DNA of 64,000 nucleotides from Roseovarius dicentrarchi. Its GTDB lineage: Bacteria > Pseudomonadota > Alphaproteobacteria > Rhodobacterales > Rhodobacteraceae. This document shows positions 11,034-21,665 of this stretch, piece by piece; position 1 is the stretch's first letter, and each line of letters begins with the position of its first letter. The translations under genes were made by a program, and so were the position numbers. The notes under the pieces were generated by a model, which had not been told where the DNA came from, did no database searches, and worked only from the letters and a program-made list of their open reading frames with translations. The stretch spans positions 168,572-232,571 of the forward strand of contig NZ_QNQP01000002.1 of assembly GCF_003316635.1 (NCBI RefSeq). The letters run 5' to 3'.

Positions 11034-12596
11034 ATGACAGACATACAGCATGAACGCCTTCTTATCATCGACTTTGGCAGCCAGGTCACGCAGCTGATTG
11101 CGCGCCGCCTGCGCGAGCTGGACGTCTATTGCGAAATCCACCCGTTCCAAAAGGTTACGGACGCCTTTCTGAAGGATATGGCCCCCCGCGCCATTATCCT
11201 GTCGGGCGGCCCGGCCAGCGTGATCGACGCAGAATCGCCCCGCCCGCCGCAAGCGGTGTTCGAGATGGGCGTGCCCGTCCTGGGCATCTGCTATGGCCAA
11301 CAGGTGATGATGCAAATGCTGGGCGGCCGCGTCGAGCGCGGCGACGGCACCGCCGAATTCGGCCGCGCCTATGTGACACCGACCGACACGCGCATCGACC
11401 TGCTGAAAGGCTGGTTTCTGGAATCGCGCGAGCAGGTCTGGATGAGCCATGGCGATCACGTCGCCGCCATCGCCCCCGGTTTCGAGATCTACGGCACATC
11501 CCCCGGTGCGCCCTTCGCAGTGACCGCCGATCTGGAGCGCCGCTTCTACGCCGTGCAATTCCACCCCGAGGTGCATCACACCCCGAACGGCAAAACGTTT
11601 TTCCAGAACTTCATTCAGGACGCCGGATTCACCGGCGACTGGACCATGGCAGCCTACCGCGAAGAGGCCGTGCGCCAGATCCGCGAACAGGTCGGCGACA
11701 AACAGGTGATTTGCGGGCTTTCGGGCGGCGTGGATTCCAGCGTCGCCGCGGTTCTGATCCACGAGGCGATCGGCGACCAGCTGACTTGCGTGTTCGTCGA
11801 TCACGGCCTCCTGCGTCAGGGCGAGGCTGACGAGGTCGTCACCATGTTCCGCGACCATTACAACATCCCGCTGATCCACGCGGATGAGGCGGATCTGTTT
11901 CTGGGTGAGCTTGACGGTGTAAGTGACCCGGAAACCAAGAGAAAAATCATCGGCCGCCTGTTCATCGACGTGTTCCAGAAATACGCGAACCAGATCGAGG
12001 GCGCCGAATTCCTGGCGCAGGGCACGCTCTACCCCGATGTCATCGAGTCGGTCAGCTTCTCCGGCGGGCCATCGGTGACGATCAAATCGCACCACAATGT
12101 CGGCGGCCTGCCGGAAAAGATGGGCCTGAAACTGATCGAGCCGCTGCGCGAGCTGTTCAAGGATGAGGTCCGCGCGCTGGGCATGGAACTGGGCCTGCCG
12201 GCCAGCTTCATCGGGCGCCACCCCTTCCCCGGTCCGGGCCTTGCCATCCGCTGCCCCGGCGAGATTACCCGCGAAAAGCTGGACATCCTGCGCAAGGCCG
12301 ATGCCGTCTATATCGACCAGATCCGCAAGCACGCGCTTTATGATGAAATCTGGCAGGCGTTCGTTGCAATCCTGCCGGTGCGCACCGTGGGCGTCATGGG
12401 CGACAGCCGCACCTATGATTTCGCCTGCGCCCTGCGCGCAGTGACATCCGTTGACGGCATGACCGCCGATTATTACCCTTTCACCCACGAATTTCTGGGC
12501 GAGACGGCGACACGCATCATCAACGAGGTGCGCGGCATCAACCGCGTGACCTATGACATCACCAGCAAACCGCCGGGCACCATCGAATGGGAATGA
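11034..12596 (+). CDS. guaA: GMP synthase (glutamine-hydrolysing)
   Basis: This 520-residue two-domain enzyme aminates XMP to GMP. The class I glutamine amidotransferase domain has the nucleophile in GICYGQQ (Cys86) and HPEVHHT (His177, Glu179). The ATP pyrophosphatase domain has SGGVDSS at 230-236, and the C-terminal dimerisation domain ends with [10 protein letters not shown], the standard GuaA tail. Length and motif order are complete. It is divergent from the mttB-like gene. Confidence 0.97.
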   Translation: MTDIQHERLLIIDFGSQVTQLIARRLRELDVYCEIHPFQKVTDAFLKDMAPRAIILSGGPASVIDAESPRPPQAVFEMGVPVLGICYGQQVMMQMLGGRVERGDGTAEFGRAYVTPTDTRIDLLKGWFLESREQVWMSHGDHVAAIAPGFEIYGTSPGAPFAVTADLERRFYAVQFHPEVHHTPNGKTFFQNFIQDAGFTGDWTMAAYREEAVRQIREQVGDKQVICGLSGGVDSSVAAVLIHEAIGDQLTCVFVDHGLLRQGEADEVVTMFRDHYNIPLIHADEADLFLGELDGVSDPETKRKIIGRLFIDVFQKYANQIEGAEFLAQGTLYPDVIESVSFSGGPSVTIKSHHNVGGLPEKMGLKLIEPLRELFKDEVRALGMELGLPASFIGRHPFPGPGLAIRCPGEITREKLDILRKADAVYIDQIRKHALYDEIWQAFVAILPVRTVGVMGDSRTYDFACALRAVTSVDGMTADYYPFTHEFLGETATRIINEVRGINRVTYDITSKPPGTIEWE

Positions 12597-12656
12597 TCAC
12601 CTCATAAGGTGATAAAACGCTTGGGATAAACCGGACCGCAATCAGAGGATACCGAA

Positions 12657-12968
12657 ATGACAAAATCCATGCCCGGAGCCGCAGGTGATCTGGCCGAACA
12701 GCATCCCGACCTTTGGCAGGCCTATTCCGCCCTCGGCAAGGCCTGCGCCGAAGCCGGACCGCTGACCGACCGCGAACGCCGCCTTGTCAAGCTGGCGCTG
12801 GCCATCGGCGCCGATTCCGAAGGCGCCGTGCATTCGCATTGCCGCCGTGCGCGCTCCGAAGGGATCGAGGACGCCGCGATCAATCAGGTCGCCCTGCTGG
12901 CCATCGGCCCGCTCGGCCTGCCGCGCGCAGTTGCGGCCAAGACGTGGATCGAGGACGACGCCAGCTAA
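12657..12968 (+). CDS. Carboxymuconolactone decarboxylase-like protein
   Basis: This 103-residue helical protein carries the CMD/AhpD-like core EGAVHSHCRRARSEG. The single Cys with a preceding Glu and His is typical of the CMD branch rather than the CxxC peroxiredoxin-reductase AhpD branch. It follows guaA by 60 bases on the same strand and may be cotranscribed with it. Members of this family serve in aromatic degradation or antioxidant roles; nothing nearby fixes which. Confidence 0.78.
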   Translation: MTKSMPGAAGDLAEQHPDLWQAYSALGKACAEAGPLTDRERRLVKLALAIGADSEGAVHSHCRRARSEGIEDAAINQVALLAIGPLGLPRAVAAKTWIEDDAS

Positions 12969-13042
12969 ACCAGCGGCGCTGTAACCGATTGAGGCAACAC
13001 AGGTTATTGTTCAGGCGGCAGTGACCCAAAGTGAGGCGCACC

Positions 13043-13903
13043 ATGCTATACCCTGATGCAAAGACATGGCGCGCCGCGCCAGAAAAGCATGTGCTGTTCT
13101 ACGGCATGTCCGGCTTGGGCAAGACGCATCTGTCAAATATGCTGCGCGCCTCGGGCGGCTGGTTTCACTACTCCATCGATTACCGGATCGGCACGCGCTA
13201 TATGGGCGAGCTGATCGCCGACAATGCCAAGGCGCACGCCATGCAGGTGCCGTTTCTGCGTGATCTGCTGCTGTCGGATTCGATCTATATCGGCTCGAAC
13301 ATCACGTTCGACAATCTGGCGCCGGTATCGACCTATCTGGGCAAACCCGGCAATGTCGAGCTGGGCGGAATGCCGATAGACGAGTACCGGACGCGACAGG
13401 ATCAGTTCCGCCGCGCCGAAATCGCCGCGCTGCACGACACCGCCTATTTCATCGACCGCGCCCGGCGCCTCTATGACTACCCCAATTTCATCTGCGACAC
13501 GGGCGGCTCGATCTGCGAATGGGTGGATGGCAACGACCCGGACGATCCACTGCTGACCGAGCTGTCGCGCCACTGTCTGCTGATCCGGCTGGAGGGAAGC
13601 GAGGCACACACCGCCGAGCTGATCCGCCGCTTTGATCGCGCGCCCAAACCGATGGCCTATCAGCCCGAGTTCCTGACCGATGCATGGGCCGAATATTTGC
13701 GCGAAAACAACTGCGTGGAGTCCGAGGTTAATCCTGACAGATTCATTCGCTGGACCTATGCCCGCGCACTGGCACACCGCAAACCGCGTTACGAGGCGAT
13801 GGCGCCATGGGGTGTCACGCTCACGCCGGACGATGTAGGTCACATCACGGACGCCGCCAGTTTCACGGATGTGATCGCAAAGGCCATTGAGCGCCGCGAA
13901 TAA
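13043..13903 (+). CDS. P-loop ATPase of unknown role
   Basis: This 286-residue protein has a clear Walker A, GMSGLGKT, at about residues 17-24, right after a short N-terminal strand. The rest is predicted as an alpha/beta kinase-like fold with FICDTGGSICEW midway. I preferred the ATG at 13043, which has GTGAGG 6 bases upstream, over the GTG at 13031. It may be a nucleotide-dependent kinase or regulator. No partner in the neighbourhood (CMD-like protein upstream, metA downstream) explains it. Confidence 0.65.
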   Translation: MLYPDAKTWRAAPEKHVLFYGMSGLGKTHLSNMLRASGGWFHYSIDYRIGTRYMGELIADNAKAHAMQVPFLRDLLLSDSIYIGSNITFDNLAPVSTYLGKPGNVELGGMPIDEYRTRQDQFRRAEIAALHDTAYFIDRARRLYDYPNFICDTGGSICEWVDGNDPDDPLLTELSRHCLLIRLEGSEAHTAELIRRFDRAPKPMAYQPEFLTDAWAEYLRENNCVESEVNPDRFIRWTYARALAHRKPRYEAMAPWGVTLTPDDVGHITDAASFTDVIAKAIERRE

Positions 13904-13943
13904 CCTCATATCTACCAGCCTTCCTAATTGACGGACCTGCCAA

Positions 13944-14867
13944 ATGCCCATCAAGATCCCAGCCGACCTGCCCGCATACGACGTGCTCACGCGCGAGGGT
14001 GTCATGGTCATGGACGAGGATCAGGCCGCCACACAAGACATCCGCCCGCTGCGCATCGGACTGCTGAACCTGATGCCGAAAAAGATCCAGACGGAAAACC
14101 AGTTCGCGCGCCTGATCGGCGCGACCCCGCTTCAGATTGATCTGAGCCTTATTCGCATGACCGAACATCAGGCGCGCAATACGGCCGCCGACCATATGGA
14201 GAGCTTTTATCGATCCTTTGCCGACGTGTTCGCGGCCGATGAAAAGTTCGACGGCCTGATCATCACCGGCGCCCCGATCGAGCATCTGGACTTTGTCGAC
14301 GTCACCTACTGGGACGAAATGCAGCGCGTATTCGACTGGACGCAAACCCATGTCCACTCCACCTTTGGCGTGTGCTGGGGCGGGATGGCGATGATCAACC
14401 ACTTTCATGGCGTCAAAAAACACATACTGGACGCCAAGGCGTTTGGTTGCTTCCGGCACGAGAACATGAATCCCGCCTCGCCTTACTTGCGGGGGTTTTC
14501 AGACGATATGGTTGTGCCTGTCAGCCGCTGGACCGAAATGCGCAAGGATGAAATCGACGCGGTGCCGGGCCTTGAGACCTTGCTGCACAGTGACGAGGTC
14601 GGCCCCTGTCTGGTCGAGGATCAGGCGCATCGCGCGCTGTATGTGTTCAACCATTTTGAATATGACAGCGACACGCTAAAGCAGGAATACGACCGCGACA
14701 TCGCCAGCGGAACGCCGATCAACGTGCCTTGCAATTACTATCCGGGCGATGACCCGTCGCAGGCGCCGCGCAACCGGTGGCGCAGCCATGCGCACCTGCT
14801 GTACGGCAACTGGATTTCGCAGATCTACCAGACAACGCCCTACGACATTGCCACAATCGGCACATGA
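13944..14867 (+). CDS. metA: Homoserine O-acyltransferase (predicted acetyl-specific)
   Basis: This 307-residue MetA-type enzyme activates homoserine in methionine synthesis. The catalytic Cys lies in FGVCWGG (Cys144) and the partner His/Glu in the FNHFEYD segment. The specificity site reads GAPIE (Glu113), whereas succinyl-CoA enzymes such as that of E. coli have Gly at the equivalent place. Glu is reported to favour acetyl-CoA. It therefore probably makes O-acetylhomoserine. It is followed 4 bases later by an alpha/beta hydrolase. Confidence 0.93.
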   Translation: MPIKIPADLPAYDVLTREGVMVMDEDQAATQDIRPLRIGLLNLMPKKIQTENQFARLIGATPLQIDLSLIRMTEHQARNTAADHMESFYRSFADVFAADEKFDGLIITGAPIEHLDFVDVTYWDEMQRVFDWTQTHVHSTFGVCWGGMAMINHFHGVKKHILDAKAFGCFRHENMNPASPYLRGFSDDMVVPVSRWTEMRKDEIDAVPGLETLLHSDEVGPCLVEDQAHRALYVFNHFEYDSDTLKQEYDRDIASGTPINVPCNYYPGDDPSQAPRNRWRSHAHLLYGNWISQIYQTTPYDIATIGT

Positions 14868-14871
14868 CCGC

Positions 14872-15819
14872 GTGCGCAAGGCCTTGATATATATCGCCTT
14901 TGCCATAGCGGCGCTGATCGCCGTCGTTCAGATCGCCGCAGCAATGCGCGAAGGCCAAGCGCTTCGTGATTTCCCGCCAGAGGGGCAGCTGTTGGATGTG
15001 GACGGCACGCAGGTCCACGCGGTTGTGATGGGCAGCGGGCCGGATCTGGTGCTGATCCACGGCGCCAGCGGCAACACGCGAGACATGACCTTCTCACTGG
15101 CGCCGCGACTGGCCGAACGTTACCGCGTGATCGTGTTTGACCGCCCCGGTCTGGGCTATACCGAGCGCCTGAACACCACGGGCGCAACCCTGCGCCAGCA
15201 AGCAACGCTTCTGCGCGCCGCCGCACAGCAACTGGGCGCAGCCAGGCCGATTGTGATGGGGCAAAGCTATGGCGGCGCTGTCGCGCTGGCTTGGGCCGCG
15301 CAGTCCCCCGATGATGTGGCCGCGCTGATCCCGGTTGCTGCCGCGTCCAACCCTTGGGATGCGCCGCTCAGCACGTTTTACCGCATCACCTCGTCCCGTT
15401 TCGGACAGGCCGTGATTGTGCCACTGATCACTGCCTTTGTTCCGAAATCCGTTGTGGAAAACGCTGTTGAGGCTGTGTTCGATCCTCAAAGCGCGCCCGA
15501 AGGATATGCCGATCACGTCGGCGCCGCGCTGACCTTGCGCCGTGTCTCCCTGCGTGCGAATGCCGATCAAAGGGCGAATATACTGAGCGAAATCAAAGCA
15601 TTGGTGCCGCTTTACGGCAGTATCACCGCCCCGACAGAGATTGTGCATGGCACCGCCGACACCACGGTGGGCCTTGAGATCCATTCGGCAAAACTGGTGG
15701 ACCAGATCGACGGCGCCACGCTGACGCGGCTGCCCGGCATTGGCCACATGGCCCATCACGCGGCCGAGGATGCGGTGGTGGCGGCTATTGATCGTGCCGC
15801 CCGCCGCGCCGGTCTGTAG
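14872..15819 (+). CDS. Membrane-anchored alpha/beta hydrolase
   Basis: This 315-residue protein starts at GTG 14872, just after the metA stop; no better start is in frame downstream of metA. It has an N-terminal hydrophobic helix (residues 5-23, ALIYIAFAIAALIAVVQIAA) that probably anchors it in the inner membrane, then a fold with HGASG oxyanion motif, nucleophile elbow GQSYGG, an acid in GTADTTV and His in GIGHMAHH. All catalytic elements of an alpha/beta hydrolase are present. The substrate is unknown. Confidence 0.8.
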   Translation: MRKALIYIAFAIAALIAVVQIAAAMREGQALRDFPPEGQLLDVDGTQVHAVVMGSGPDLVLIHGASGNTRDMTFSLAPRLAERYRVIVFDRPGLGYTERLNTTGATLRQQATLLRAAAQQLGAARPIVMGQSYGGAVALAWAAQSPDDVAALIPVAAASNPWDAPLSTFYRITSSRFGQAVIVPLITAFVPKSVVENAVEAVFDPQSAPEGYADHVGAALTLRRVSLRANADQRANILSEIKALVPLYGSITAPTEIVHGTADTTVGLEIHSAKLVDQIDGATLTRLPGIGHMAHHAAEDAVVAAIDRAARRAGL

Positions 15820-15891
15820 CACTGCGATTGCACCTGCGCAGCTGCCGCACCATACTGGCACAATACGGCGGCGCTAAAGGATTTGCAGCAG

Positions 15892-16779
15892 ATGACCCTC
15901 CCCTTTGATGGCGCAATCAGCGCGTTCTTTCGGCACGGCGCCCCTGATCCGATCCGCGAGGCGATCCGCACTGCGGGCAAGCGTCATATACTGGGCGACG
16001 ATTACCCCTACTCCAAACGGATGGACCGCGATCATTACGAGGCCAGCCTGACCGCGATGCAGATCGAACTGGTCAAGATGCAGTCATGGGCGCAAGCCTC
16101 GGGCGCGCGCATCGCCGTTGTATTCGAAGGTCGCGATGCCGCCGGAAAAGGAGGCACGATCAAACGCTTGCGCGAGCATCTTAATCCACGTGGCGCAAGC
16201 GTGGTGGCCCTGTCAAAACCGTCCGAGATCGAACGGACGCAGTGGTATTTCCAGCGCTACATCCGCCACCTGCCCGCCGCTGGCGAAATCGTCTGCTATG
16301 ATCGCAGCTGGTACAATCGCGGCGTGGTCGAGACGGTATTCGGCTTTTGCACCGCCGAAGAGCGCGCGTTGTTCTTTGACCAGACCCCCGCCTTTGAGAA
16401 GATGCTGGTGCAGGACGGTATCATTTTGATCAAGATCTGGCTGAACGTCGGGCGGGCCGAACAGCTGCGCCGTATGCTGGTGCGCGAGGCCGATCCGCTT
16501 AAACAGTGGAAACTCAGCTGGATCGACGTTGAGGGGCTGAAGAAGTGGGACGAATATTCCTCCGCCATCACCAGTACGCTGGACCGCACCGATACCGCCC
16601 ACGCCCCTTGGACGATCATCCGGTCAGATGACAAACGCCGCGCCCGCATCGAGGCGATCCGGCGCGTCCTGAACGCCGTCCCTTACGCGACCAAGGATCA
16701 GGCCGCGATCGGCGATGTCGATCCGGCCATCAGCGCGGGCCTTGAAATCTGGGCGCCGGCCGAGGGCGCGGATGTCTAA
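15892..16779 (+). CDS. ppk2: Polyphosphate kinase 2
   Basis: This 295-residue PPK2-family enzyme transfers phosphate between polyphosphate and nucleoside diphosphates. The Walker A is [11 protein letters not shown] (residues 78-88), with the lid module [16 protein letters not shown] and Walker [12 protein letters not shown], then [14 protein letters not shown] chose ATG 15892, since AAAGGA sits about 11 bases upstream; the in-frame TTG at 15883 would be only 1-2 bases from it. A TetR regulator overlaps its 3' end by 8 bases. Confidence 0.93.
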   Translation: MTLPFDGAISAFFRHGAPDPIREAIRTAGKRHILGDDYPYSKRMDRDHYEASLTAMQIELVKMQSWAQASGARIAVVFEGRDAAGKGGTIKRLREHLNPRGASVVALSKPSEIERTQWYFQRYIRHLPAAGEIVCYDRSWYNRGVVETVFGFCTAEERALFFDQTPAFEKMLVQDGIILIKIWLNVGRAEQLRRMLVREADPLKQWKLSWIDVEGLKKWDEYSSAITSTLDRTDTAHAPWTIIRSDDKRRARIEAIRRVLNAVPYATKDQAAIGDVDPAISAGLEIWAPAEGADV

Positions 16780-17389
16780 GCAGGGCTATCATCACGGCAA
16801 CCTGCGGCAGGCATTGGTCGACTCGGCCCTGACCCTGATCGAGGCAAAAGGCCCGACCGGCTTCACCCTCTCCGAGGCGGCCAAAAAGGCCGGTGTCACC
16901 CCGGCCGCAGTCTATCGCCATTTTGCCGGGCGCGAGGATCTGATTGCCGAGGTCGCTTTGCAAGGCTACGAGATATTTGCAACGCTGATGGGCCTGGCCT
17001 ACCGTTCGGGGCAGCCTTCGGCGCTTGCCGCGTTCGAGGCGACGGGCCGTGCCTATCTGGCGTTTGCCCGCAAACATCCCGGTCACTACATCGCCATGTT
17101 CGAAAGCGGCATTTCCGTCAACCGCACACCAGAACTGGCCGCCGCCGCCGCCGCCGCGCGCCGCGTGCTGGAGCAGGCCGCCGCGCAGCTGTGCGAGCAC
17201 ATCCCGCAGGAAAAACGGCCGCCTGCCGCGATGTTCTCCGCCCATATCTGGGCGATGAGCCATGGGGTGGTTGAACTGTTCGCGCGCGGGTCACCCGGAT
17301 CAGCCAGCCCGTTTGTGCCAGAGGATCTGCTGGAGTCGGGTATCGGGATTTATCTGCGCGGTTTGGGGTTGATCGCGCCAGACGGGTGA
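16772..17389 (+). CDS. TetR/AcrR family regulator
   Basis: This 205-residue repressor-type protein has an N-terminal helix-turn-helix ([30 protein letters not shown]). Its C-terminal ligand domain includes [13 protein letters not shown], as in the WHG-type TetR proteins. The ATG overlaps the last codons of ppk2 (ATGTCTAA), so the two are cotranscribed and likely coupled. Autoregulation of the ppk2-tetR unit is an inference; no operator was identified. Confidence 0.85.
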   Translation: MSKQGYHHGNLRQALVDSALTLIEAKGPTGFTLSEAAKKAGVTPAAVYRHFAGREDLIAEVALQGYEIFATLMGLAYRSGQPSALAAFEATGRAYLAFARKHPGHYIAMFESGISVNRTPELAAAAAAARRVLEQAAAQLCEHIPQEKRPPAAMFSAHIWAMSHGVVELFARGSPGSASPFVPEDLLESGIGIYLRGLGLIAPDG

Positions 17390-17442
17390 TTGGATTCCGT
17401 TTCCAGTCAATACCATAGCCGAAAAACTTAAGGTAAAACGTT

Positions 17443-17470
17443 AAAAGGGCCGCCCGTGGACAGCCCTTTC
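17443..17470 (-). terminator. Terminator of rplM-rpsI
   Basis: On the minus strand a stem AAAGGGC / GCCCTTT with a 13-base loop ends in TTTTAA, 20 bases after the rpsI stop. It may also serve the opposing tetR transcript. Confidence 0.72.
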
Positions 17471-17491
17471 GCAAACAGAGTGCACAAGCAA

Positions 17492-17974
17492 TTAACGCTT
17501 GGAGAACTGGAAGCTCTTGCGCGCCTTGGCACGGCCATATTTCTTACGCTCGACAACACGGCTGTCGCGTGTCAGGAAACCTGCCGCTTTCAGGGCGCCG
17601 CGCAGGCTGGGATCATAAAGCTGAAGCGCTTTCGAGATGCCGTGCTTGACCGCGCCGGCCTGACCGGACAGACCGCCGCCGACGACAGTTGCCATCACGT
17701 CAAACTGGTCCTCGGTGCCGGAAATGGTGAACGGCTGGCGCAGGATCATTTGCAGAACCGGGCGCGCGAAATACACCTTCATTTCCTTGCCATTGACCAT
17801 GACCTTGCCCGAGCCAGGCTTGATCCAGACACGGGCGACCGCATCCTTGCGCTTGCCCGTGGCGTAGGAACGGCCCAGTTCGTCGCGGACCGGCTCACGC
17901 GGTGTTTCTTCGACCTGTGCAGTGCCCGATGCGATCGCGTCAAGGTCCTGCAATGTGTTGATTTCGTCAGACAT
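17492..17974 (-). CDS. rpsI: 30S ribosomal protein S9
   Basis: This is a complete 160-residue S9 with an acidic N-terminal extension of about 35 residues, as is usual in alphaproteobacteria. The S9 core starts at [15 protein letters not shown] and the protein ends [17 protein letters not shown], which is the tail that reaches the P-site tRNA. The start overlaps the rplM stop by one base (TGATG). The conserved rplM-rpsI pair forms one transcript. Confidence 0.98.
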   Translation of the reverse strand: MSDEINTLQDLDAIASGTAQVEETPREPVRDELGRSYATGKRKDAVARVWIKPGSGKVMVNGKEMKVYFARPVLQMILRQPFTISGTEDQFDVMATVVGGGLSGQAGAVKHGISKALQLYDPSLRGALKAAGFLTRDSRVVERKKYGRAKARKSFQFSKR

Positions 17975-18438
17975 CAGTGAGCCACCCGCGTATTCTTGGA
18001 GTTCATATTCTTGACGTCCAGCACCTCGGGGCTTTGCGCCTCGTGGGGATGCTCGGCGCTTGCGTAGACGCGCAGATTGGTCAGCTGTGTGCGGCTCAGA
18101 CGGTTACCCGGCAGCATGCGCTTGACCGCTTGCATGACGACACGCTCGGGGTATTTGCCCTCGAGGATCTCGCCGGTGGTGCGCGACTTGATGCCGCCCG
18201 GATGGCCGGTGTGCCAGTAGTTCGGCTTGTCACGCTTCTTGCCGGTCAGCTGGACCTTGTCGGCGTTGATGACGATGACGTTGTCGCCCATGTCCATGTG
18301 AGGCGTAAAGCTGGCCTTGTGCTTGCCGCGCAGGCGCATGGCGATGATCGACGCGAGACGGCCAAGAACGACGCCTTCCGCGTCGATCATGATCCATTTC
18401 TTGTCGATATCTGCCGGTGTTGCAGAGAATGTCTTCAT
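17974..18438 (-). CDS. rplM: 50S ribosomal protein L13
   Basis: This is a complete 154-residue L13 with [12 protein letters not shown] near the start, the GDNVIVINA segment, YWHTGHPGG and the [12 protein letters not shown] helix. It is the first gene of the L13-S9 operon. A ribosome site CAGGAG lies upstream and a good sigma-70-like promoter is about 70 bases away. Confidence 0.98.
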   Translation of the reverse strand: MKTFSATPADIDKKWIMIDAEGVVLGRLASIIAMRLRGKHKASFTPHMDMGDNVIVINADKVQLTGKKRDKPNYWHTGHPGGIKSRTTGEILEGKYPERVVMQAVKRMLPGNRLSRTQLTNLRVYASAEHPHEAQSPEVLDVKNMNSKNTRVAH

Positions 18439-18501
18439 GTCAGGAGAACCCTATTTTGCCGGAATGGGCGCCGCAATGGCCTGCCCGGTGGTGATGGGCG
18501 G

Positions 18502-18529
18502 GTTATATAGGCTGGCCGCGCCACGTCAA
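18502..18529 (-). promoter_or_regulatory. Promoter of rplM-rpsI
   Basis: On the minus strand TTGACG (18524-18529) is separated by 16 bases from TATAAC (18502-18507). Both are close to consensus and lie about 65 bases before the rplM start. No other gene is placed to use it. Confidence 0.7.
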
Positions 18530-18632
18530 TGCGCGTTTTGCGCAATTTGCCACGCAATCCCAATGACTTACAAATTAGGTATTCAAATACCCCATCACTT
18601 GACGCCGATATTCCCCGGTCAGGCCGCGCGCA

Positions 18633-19061
18633 TCACCTGTGCGGCGCGGGCGGAATGGAATAGGTCATGCTGGCACGCGCCACTGGCGCGTCCGATCCAT
18701 CGGAATAAACCAGCGCATCGCCCACAGCCAGAACGCGGCCCAGTTTCAGCAGCCGAACCTGCGCGATCAGGTTGGCATCGGCCGCCGGTTTGCGCATGAA
18801 ATCGATGCTGCAATTCGTCGTGACCGCCAGTGCCTGCGGCCCGATCATGGCCAGCACCGCCAGATAGACACCCACATCGGCCAGCGCAAAGATTGCCGGA
18901 CCCGACACGGTGCCGCCCGGACGCAGGTGGCGCTCCGACACGTTCAAGCGCAACGCCAGTTGCATCGGCGCCACCGCATCGACCGTGAAATCATGGGCAA
19001 CCTGCGGGAACTGGGCCGACATGAACGCCTCAAGATCTGCGATGGACATCTTCAACGTCAT
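18633..19061 (-). CDS. PaaI-family hotdog thioesterase
   Basis: This 142-residue protein has a hotdog fold, with HLRPGGTVSGPAIFALADVGVYLAV forming the central helix and its active-site Asp (LADVG), then TTNCSIDFMRKP. The ribosome site AGGAGG is 5 bases before the ATG. It probably hydrolyses acyl-CoA thioesters. It is divergent from an enoyl-CoA hydratase gene, 58 bases away, suggesting shared control and a common role in acyl-CoA metabolism. Confidence 0.83.
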   Translation of the reverse strand: MTLKMSIADLEAFMSAQFPQVAHDFTVDAVAPMQLALRLNVSERHLRPGGTVSGPAIFALADVGVYLAVLAMIGPQALAVTTNCSIDFMRKPAADANLIAQVRLLKLGRVLAVGDALVYSDGSDAPVARASMTYSIPPAPHR

Positions 19062-19119
19062 GCTTTCCTCCTGACACGGGTCCCACTACACTTGAACGTA
19101 TCAGTTAAGGAGAGACAAG

Positions 19120-19905
19120 ATGGCATTGATCGAACGCAGCGATACCGGCGCCGTGGCGCGGCTGACCCTGAACAACCCCGATCGGCTGAACGCGCTCAGC
19201 GATGCGATGCTGGCCGCATTGGCAGACCATCTGGCCGCCTTGGCCGAGGATCCGACCATTCGCGCCGTTGTGCTGGCAGGCGCAGGCAAGGTGTTCTGCG
19301 CAGGCCACGACCTGAAGGAAATGACGGCAGGCCGCGATGCGGACGACGACGGGCGGGCCTTTTTCAGCGATCTTTTCAAACGCTGCGCCGCCGTCATGCT
19401 GTCCATCCGCGCCCTGCCCCAGCCCGTCATCGCCGAAGTACACGGCATCGCCACCGCTGCCGGCTGCCAGCTGGTCGCCTCCTGCGACATGGCCATCGCG
19501 GCGGAGGGCACGAAATTCGGCGTCAATGGCGTCAATATCGGCCTGTTCTGCTCAACTCCGGCAGTCCCGCTCAGCCGCAACCTGTCGCGCAAGCACGCGT
19601 TTGAACTGCTGTCCACCGGCGCCTTTATCGATGCGGCACGTGCGGCCGAACTTGGCCTGATCAATCGCGCCGTACCGGCAAGTGCCCTGACGGACGAGAC
19701 GATGAAGCTGGCCGATACAGTCGCCGCCAAGCTGGGCAGTGCCGTGCGCGTCGGCAAGGCCGCGTTTTACGAACAGGTCGAACTGCCGCTTGAGCAAGCC
19801 TATGTCCATGCGGGTACCGCGATGACGGAAAACACGATGCTGGACGACACCGCCGAAGGCATTGCGGCATTTTTGGCCAAGCGCGCGCCCGACTGGTCCC
19901 AATAG
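19120..19905 (+). CDS. Enoyl-CoA hydratase/isomerase family protein
   Basis: This 261-residue crotonase-fold protein has the first oxyanion segment FCAGHDLKEM and the second HGIATAAGCQLVASCDMAIA. The Glu at the usual hydratase position in the second segment is not obvious (ATAAGCQL where hydratases often have GGGCEL). It may therefore belong to an ECHDC3-like or other non-canonical branch. AAGGAG sits 8 bases before the ATG. It is divergent from the thioesterase gene. Confidence 0.83.
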   Translation: MALIERSDTGAVARLTLNNPDRLNALSDAMLAALADHLAALAEDPTIRAVVLAGAGKVFCAGHDLKEMTAGRDADDDGRAFFSDLFKRCAAVMLSIRALPQPVIAEVHGIATAAGCQLVASCDMAIAAEGTKFGVNGVNIGLFCSTPAVPLSRNLSRKHAFELLSTGAFIDAARAAELGLINRAVPASALTDETMKLADTVAAKLGSAVRVGKAAFYEQVELPLEQAYVHAGTAMTENTMLDDTAEGIAAFLAKRAPDWSQ

Positions 19906-20278
19906 AAGCGACGCGAATCGCGTTTGGGGCGCTGCATGCACCATGTCTGTTTCCCAAACGCATCCAGTTGCTGCAAATCGTTGGCAGTGTTTCGTAAACT
20001 TTGGCTCAACCTGTTCATACCCGCCGTTTTTCTGCCGTAATTGGCCACATTTTGCTTCCAATGCGGCCATTGCAAGGCTACGTTGGAGACAGAATTTGGG
20101 TCGCCGCAGTCACCGTCACGTCCCTCCAGGCCAGCCTCTCACTGGCTATCGACTTGGCTGACGCGGCGACCCGAATTATCTCTCCCCCATTTCAGCACAG
20201 CAAATGCTCAGCACAGCAAATGCCGCGCCACGCTGCGGGGACTTCCCAATGATGCGGTCATGCACTATCTGCGGTGCC
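19906..20278. other. Intergenic region upstream of trmFO
   Basis: This 373-base stretch has no convincing gene. It is less GC-rich than its neighbours in places and carries a 16-base tandem duplication near its right end. No terminator with a T-run was found after the hydratase gene. Confidence 0.5.
20192..20223. repeat. 16-bp perfect tandem duplication
   Basis: The unit TCAGCACAGCAAATGC occurs at 20192-20207 and again at 20208-20223. It lies 55 bases before the chosen trmFO start and within the 5' leader region. Confidence 0.9.
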
Positions 20279-21625
20279 ATGACACAGATACTCAACATCG
20301 TTGGCGGCGGCATGGCCGGTGCCGAGGCCGCATGGCAGGCCGCCAATATGGGCGTGCAGGTCGTGATTCACGAAATGCGCCCGCAAACCGGCACTTTTGC
20401 GCATCGCACTGGCGATCTGGCGGAGATGGTGTGCTCCAACTCCTTCCGCTCGGATGATGACGAGCAAAACGCCGTCGGCCTGCTGCATTGGGAAATGCGC
20501 GCTGCCAATGGCCTTATCATGCAGACCGCGGACCAGCACCGCCTGCCCGCCGGCGGCGCGCTTGCGGTCGACCGTGATCCGTTTGCCGCATCCGTCACAG
20601 CCGCCCTGCGCGCGCATCCAAACATCACAATTTCCGGGTCCGAGGTTACGGACCTGCCCAAGGATGGCCAGTGGATCATCGCAACGGGCCCGTTGACGTC
20701 AGCGGCGCTCGGACAGGCGATCGCCGCCGAGACGGGCAGTGATGCGCTGGCCTTCTTTGACGCCATCGCCCCCATCATCCACTATGACAGCATCGATATG
20801 ACGCGGGCGTGGATGCAATCGCGCTATGACAAGGGCGACACCGAAGACGAACGCACCGCCTATCTGAACTGCCCGATGGACCGCGAGACATATGATGCGT
20901 TCATTGATGCGCTGCTGGCCGCCGACAAAACCGAATTCCACGAAGGCGAAACCGCTGGGTATTTCGACGGCTGCCTGCCGATCGAAGTCATGGCCGAACG
21001 CGGCCGAGAAACCTTGCGCCACGGCCCGATGAAGCCTGTCGGCCTGACCAACCCCCACCAGCCCGAGGTCAAACCATGGGCGGTGGTCCAGTTGCGCCGC
21101 GACAATGCGTTGGGAACGCTCTATAACATCGTCGGATTCCAGACGAAGATGAAGTATGGCGCGCAAGCGGATGTGCTTCGCATGATCCCCGGTCTGGAGG
21201 ATGCGCGCTTTGCCAGGCTTGGCGGTATTCACCGCAATACCTTTCTGAACTCCCCCACCTTGCTGGACGATCAAATGCGGTGGCGCGCGCATCCGCATAT
21301 CCGTTTCGCCGGCCAGATCACCGGTGTCGAAGGGTATGTCGAATCCGCCGCAATGGGCCTTTTGGCCGGACGGCTTGCCGCAGGCGACATACTGGGCAAG
21401 CCCCTGCCCAGCCCGCCGCAAGACAGCGCCATGGGCGCCCTCATTCATCACATCACCGGCGGCGCCGAGGCGAAGACGTTCCAGCCGATGAATATCAATT
21501 TCGGCCTGTTCCGCCCGGTGGATGGCCTCAAGGGCGGGCGCCGGGGCCGCATGGATCGCTACAAAGCCTACACAGACCGCGCCAAGGCCGCATGGCAAGC
21601 GTGGCTGGCAGACAGCGGCAGCTAA
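20279..21625 (+). CDS. trmFO: tRNA m5U54 methyltransferase TrmFO (folate/FAD-dependent)
   Basis: This 448-residue flavoprotein makes m5U54 in tRNA using methylenetetrahydrofolate. The FAD-binding start is [20 protein letters not shown], followed by CSNSFRSDD with the catalytic Cys region, and YRKAY-like [16 protein letters not shown] at the end. I set the start at 20279 because the GxGxxG motif begins 10 residues later, as in family members. An upstream in-frame ATG at 20249 would add ten residues with no family support. Confidence 0.93.
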   Translation: MTQILNIVGGGMAGAEAAWQAANMGVQVVIHEMRPQTGTFAHRTGDLAEMVCSNSFRSDDDEQNAVGLLHWEMRAANGLIMQTADQHRLPAGGALAVDRDPFAASVTAALRAHPNITISGSEVTDLPKDGQWIIATGPLTSAALGQAIAAETGSDALAFFDAIAPIIHYDSIDMTRAWMQSRYDKGDTEDERTAYLNCPMDRETYDAFIDALLAADKTEFHEGETAGYFDGCLPIEVMAERGRETLRHGPMKPVGLTNPHQPEVKPWAVVQLRRDNALGTLYNIVGFQTKMKYGAQADVLRMIPGLEDARFARLGGIHRNTFLNSPTLLDDQMRWRAHPHIRFAGQITGVEGYVESAAMGLLAGRLAAGDILGKPLPSPPQDSAMGALIHHITGGAEAKTFQPMNINFGLFRPVDGLKGGRRGRMDRYKAYTDRAKAAWQAWLADSGS

Positions 21626-21665
21626 TCCTGAAGGTGAACTTGGGCGCTCAACCATCTGATATATC

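Noticed and set aside
10854..12488. 544-residue open frame on the minus strand
   Set aside because: It is the antisense shadow of guaA, which is complete on the plus strand.
12596..12613. ATCACC/GGTGAT hairpin after guaA
   Set aside because: Only 6 bp and no T-run; too weak to call a terminator.
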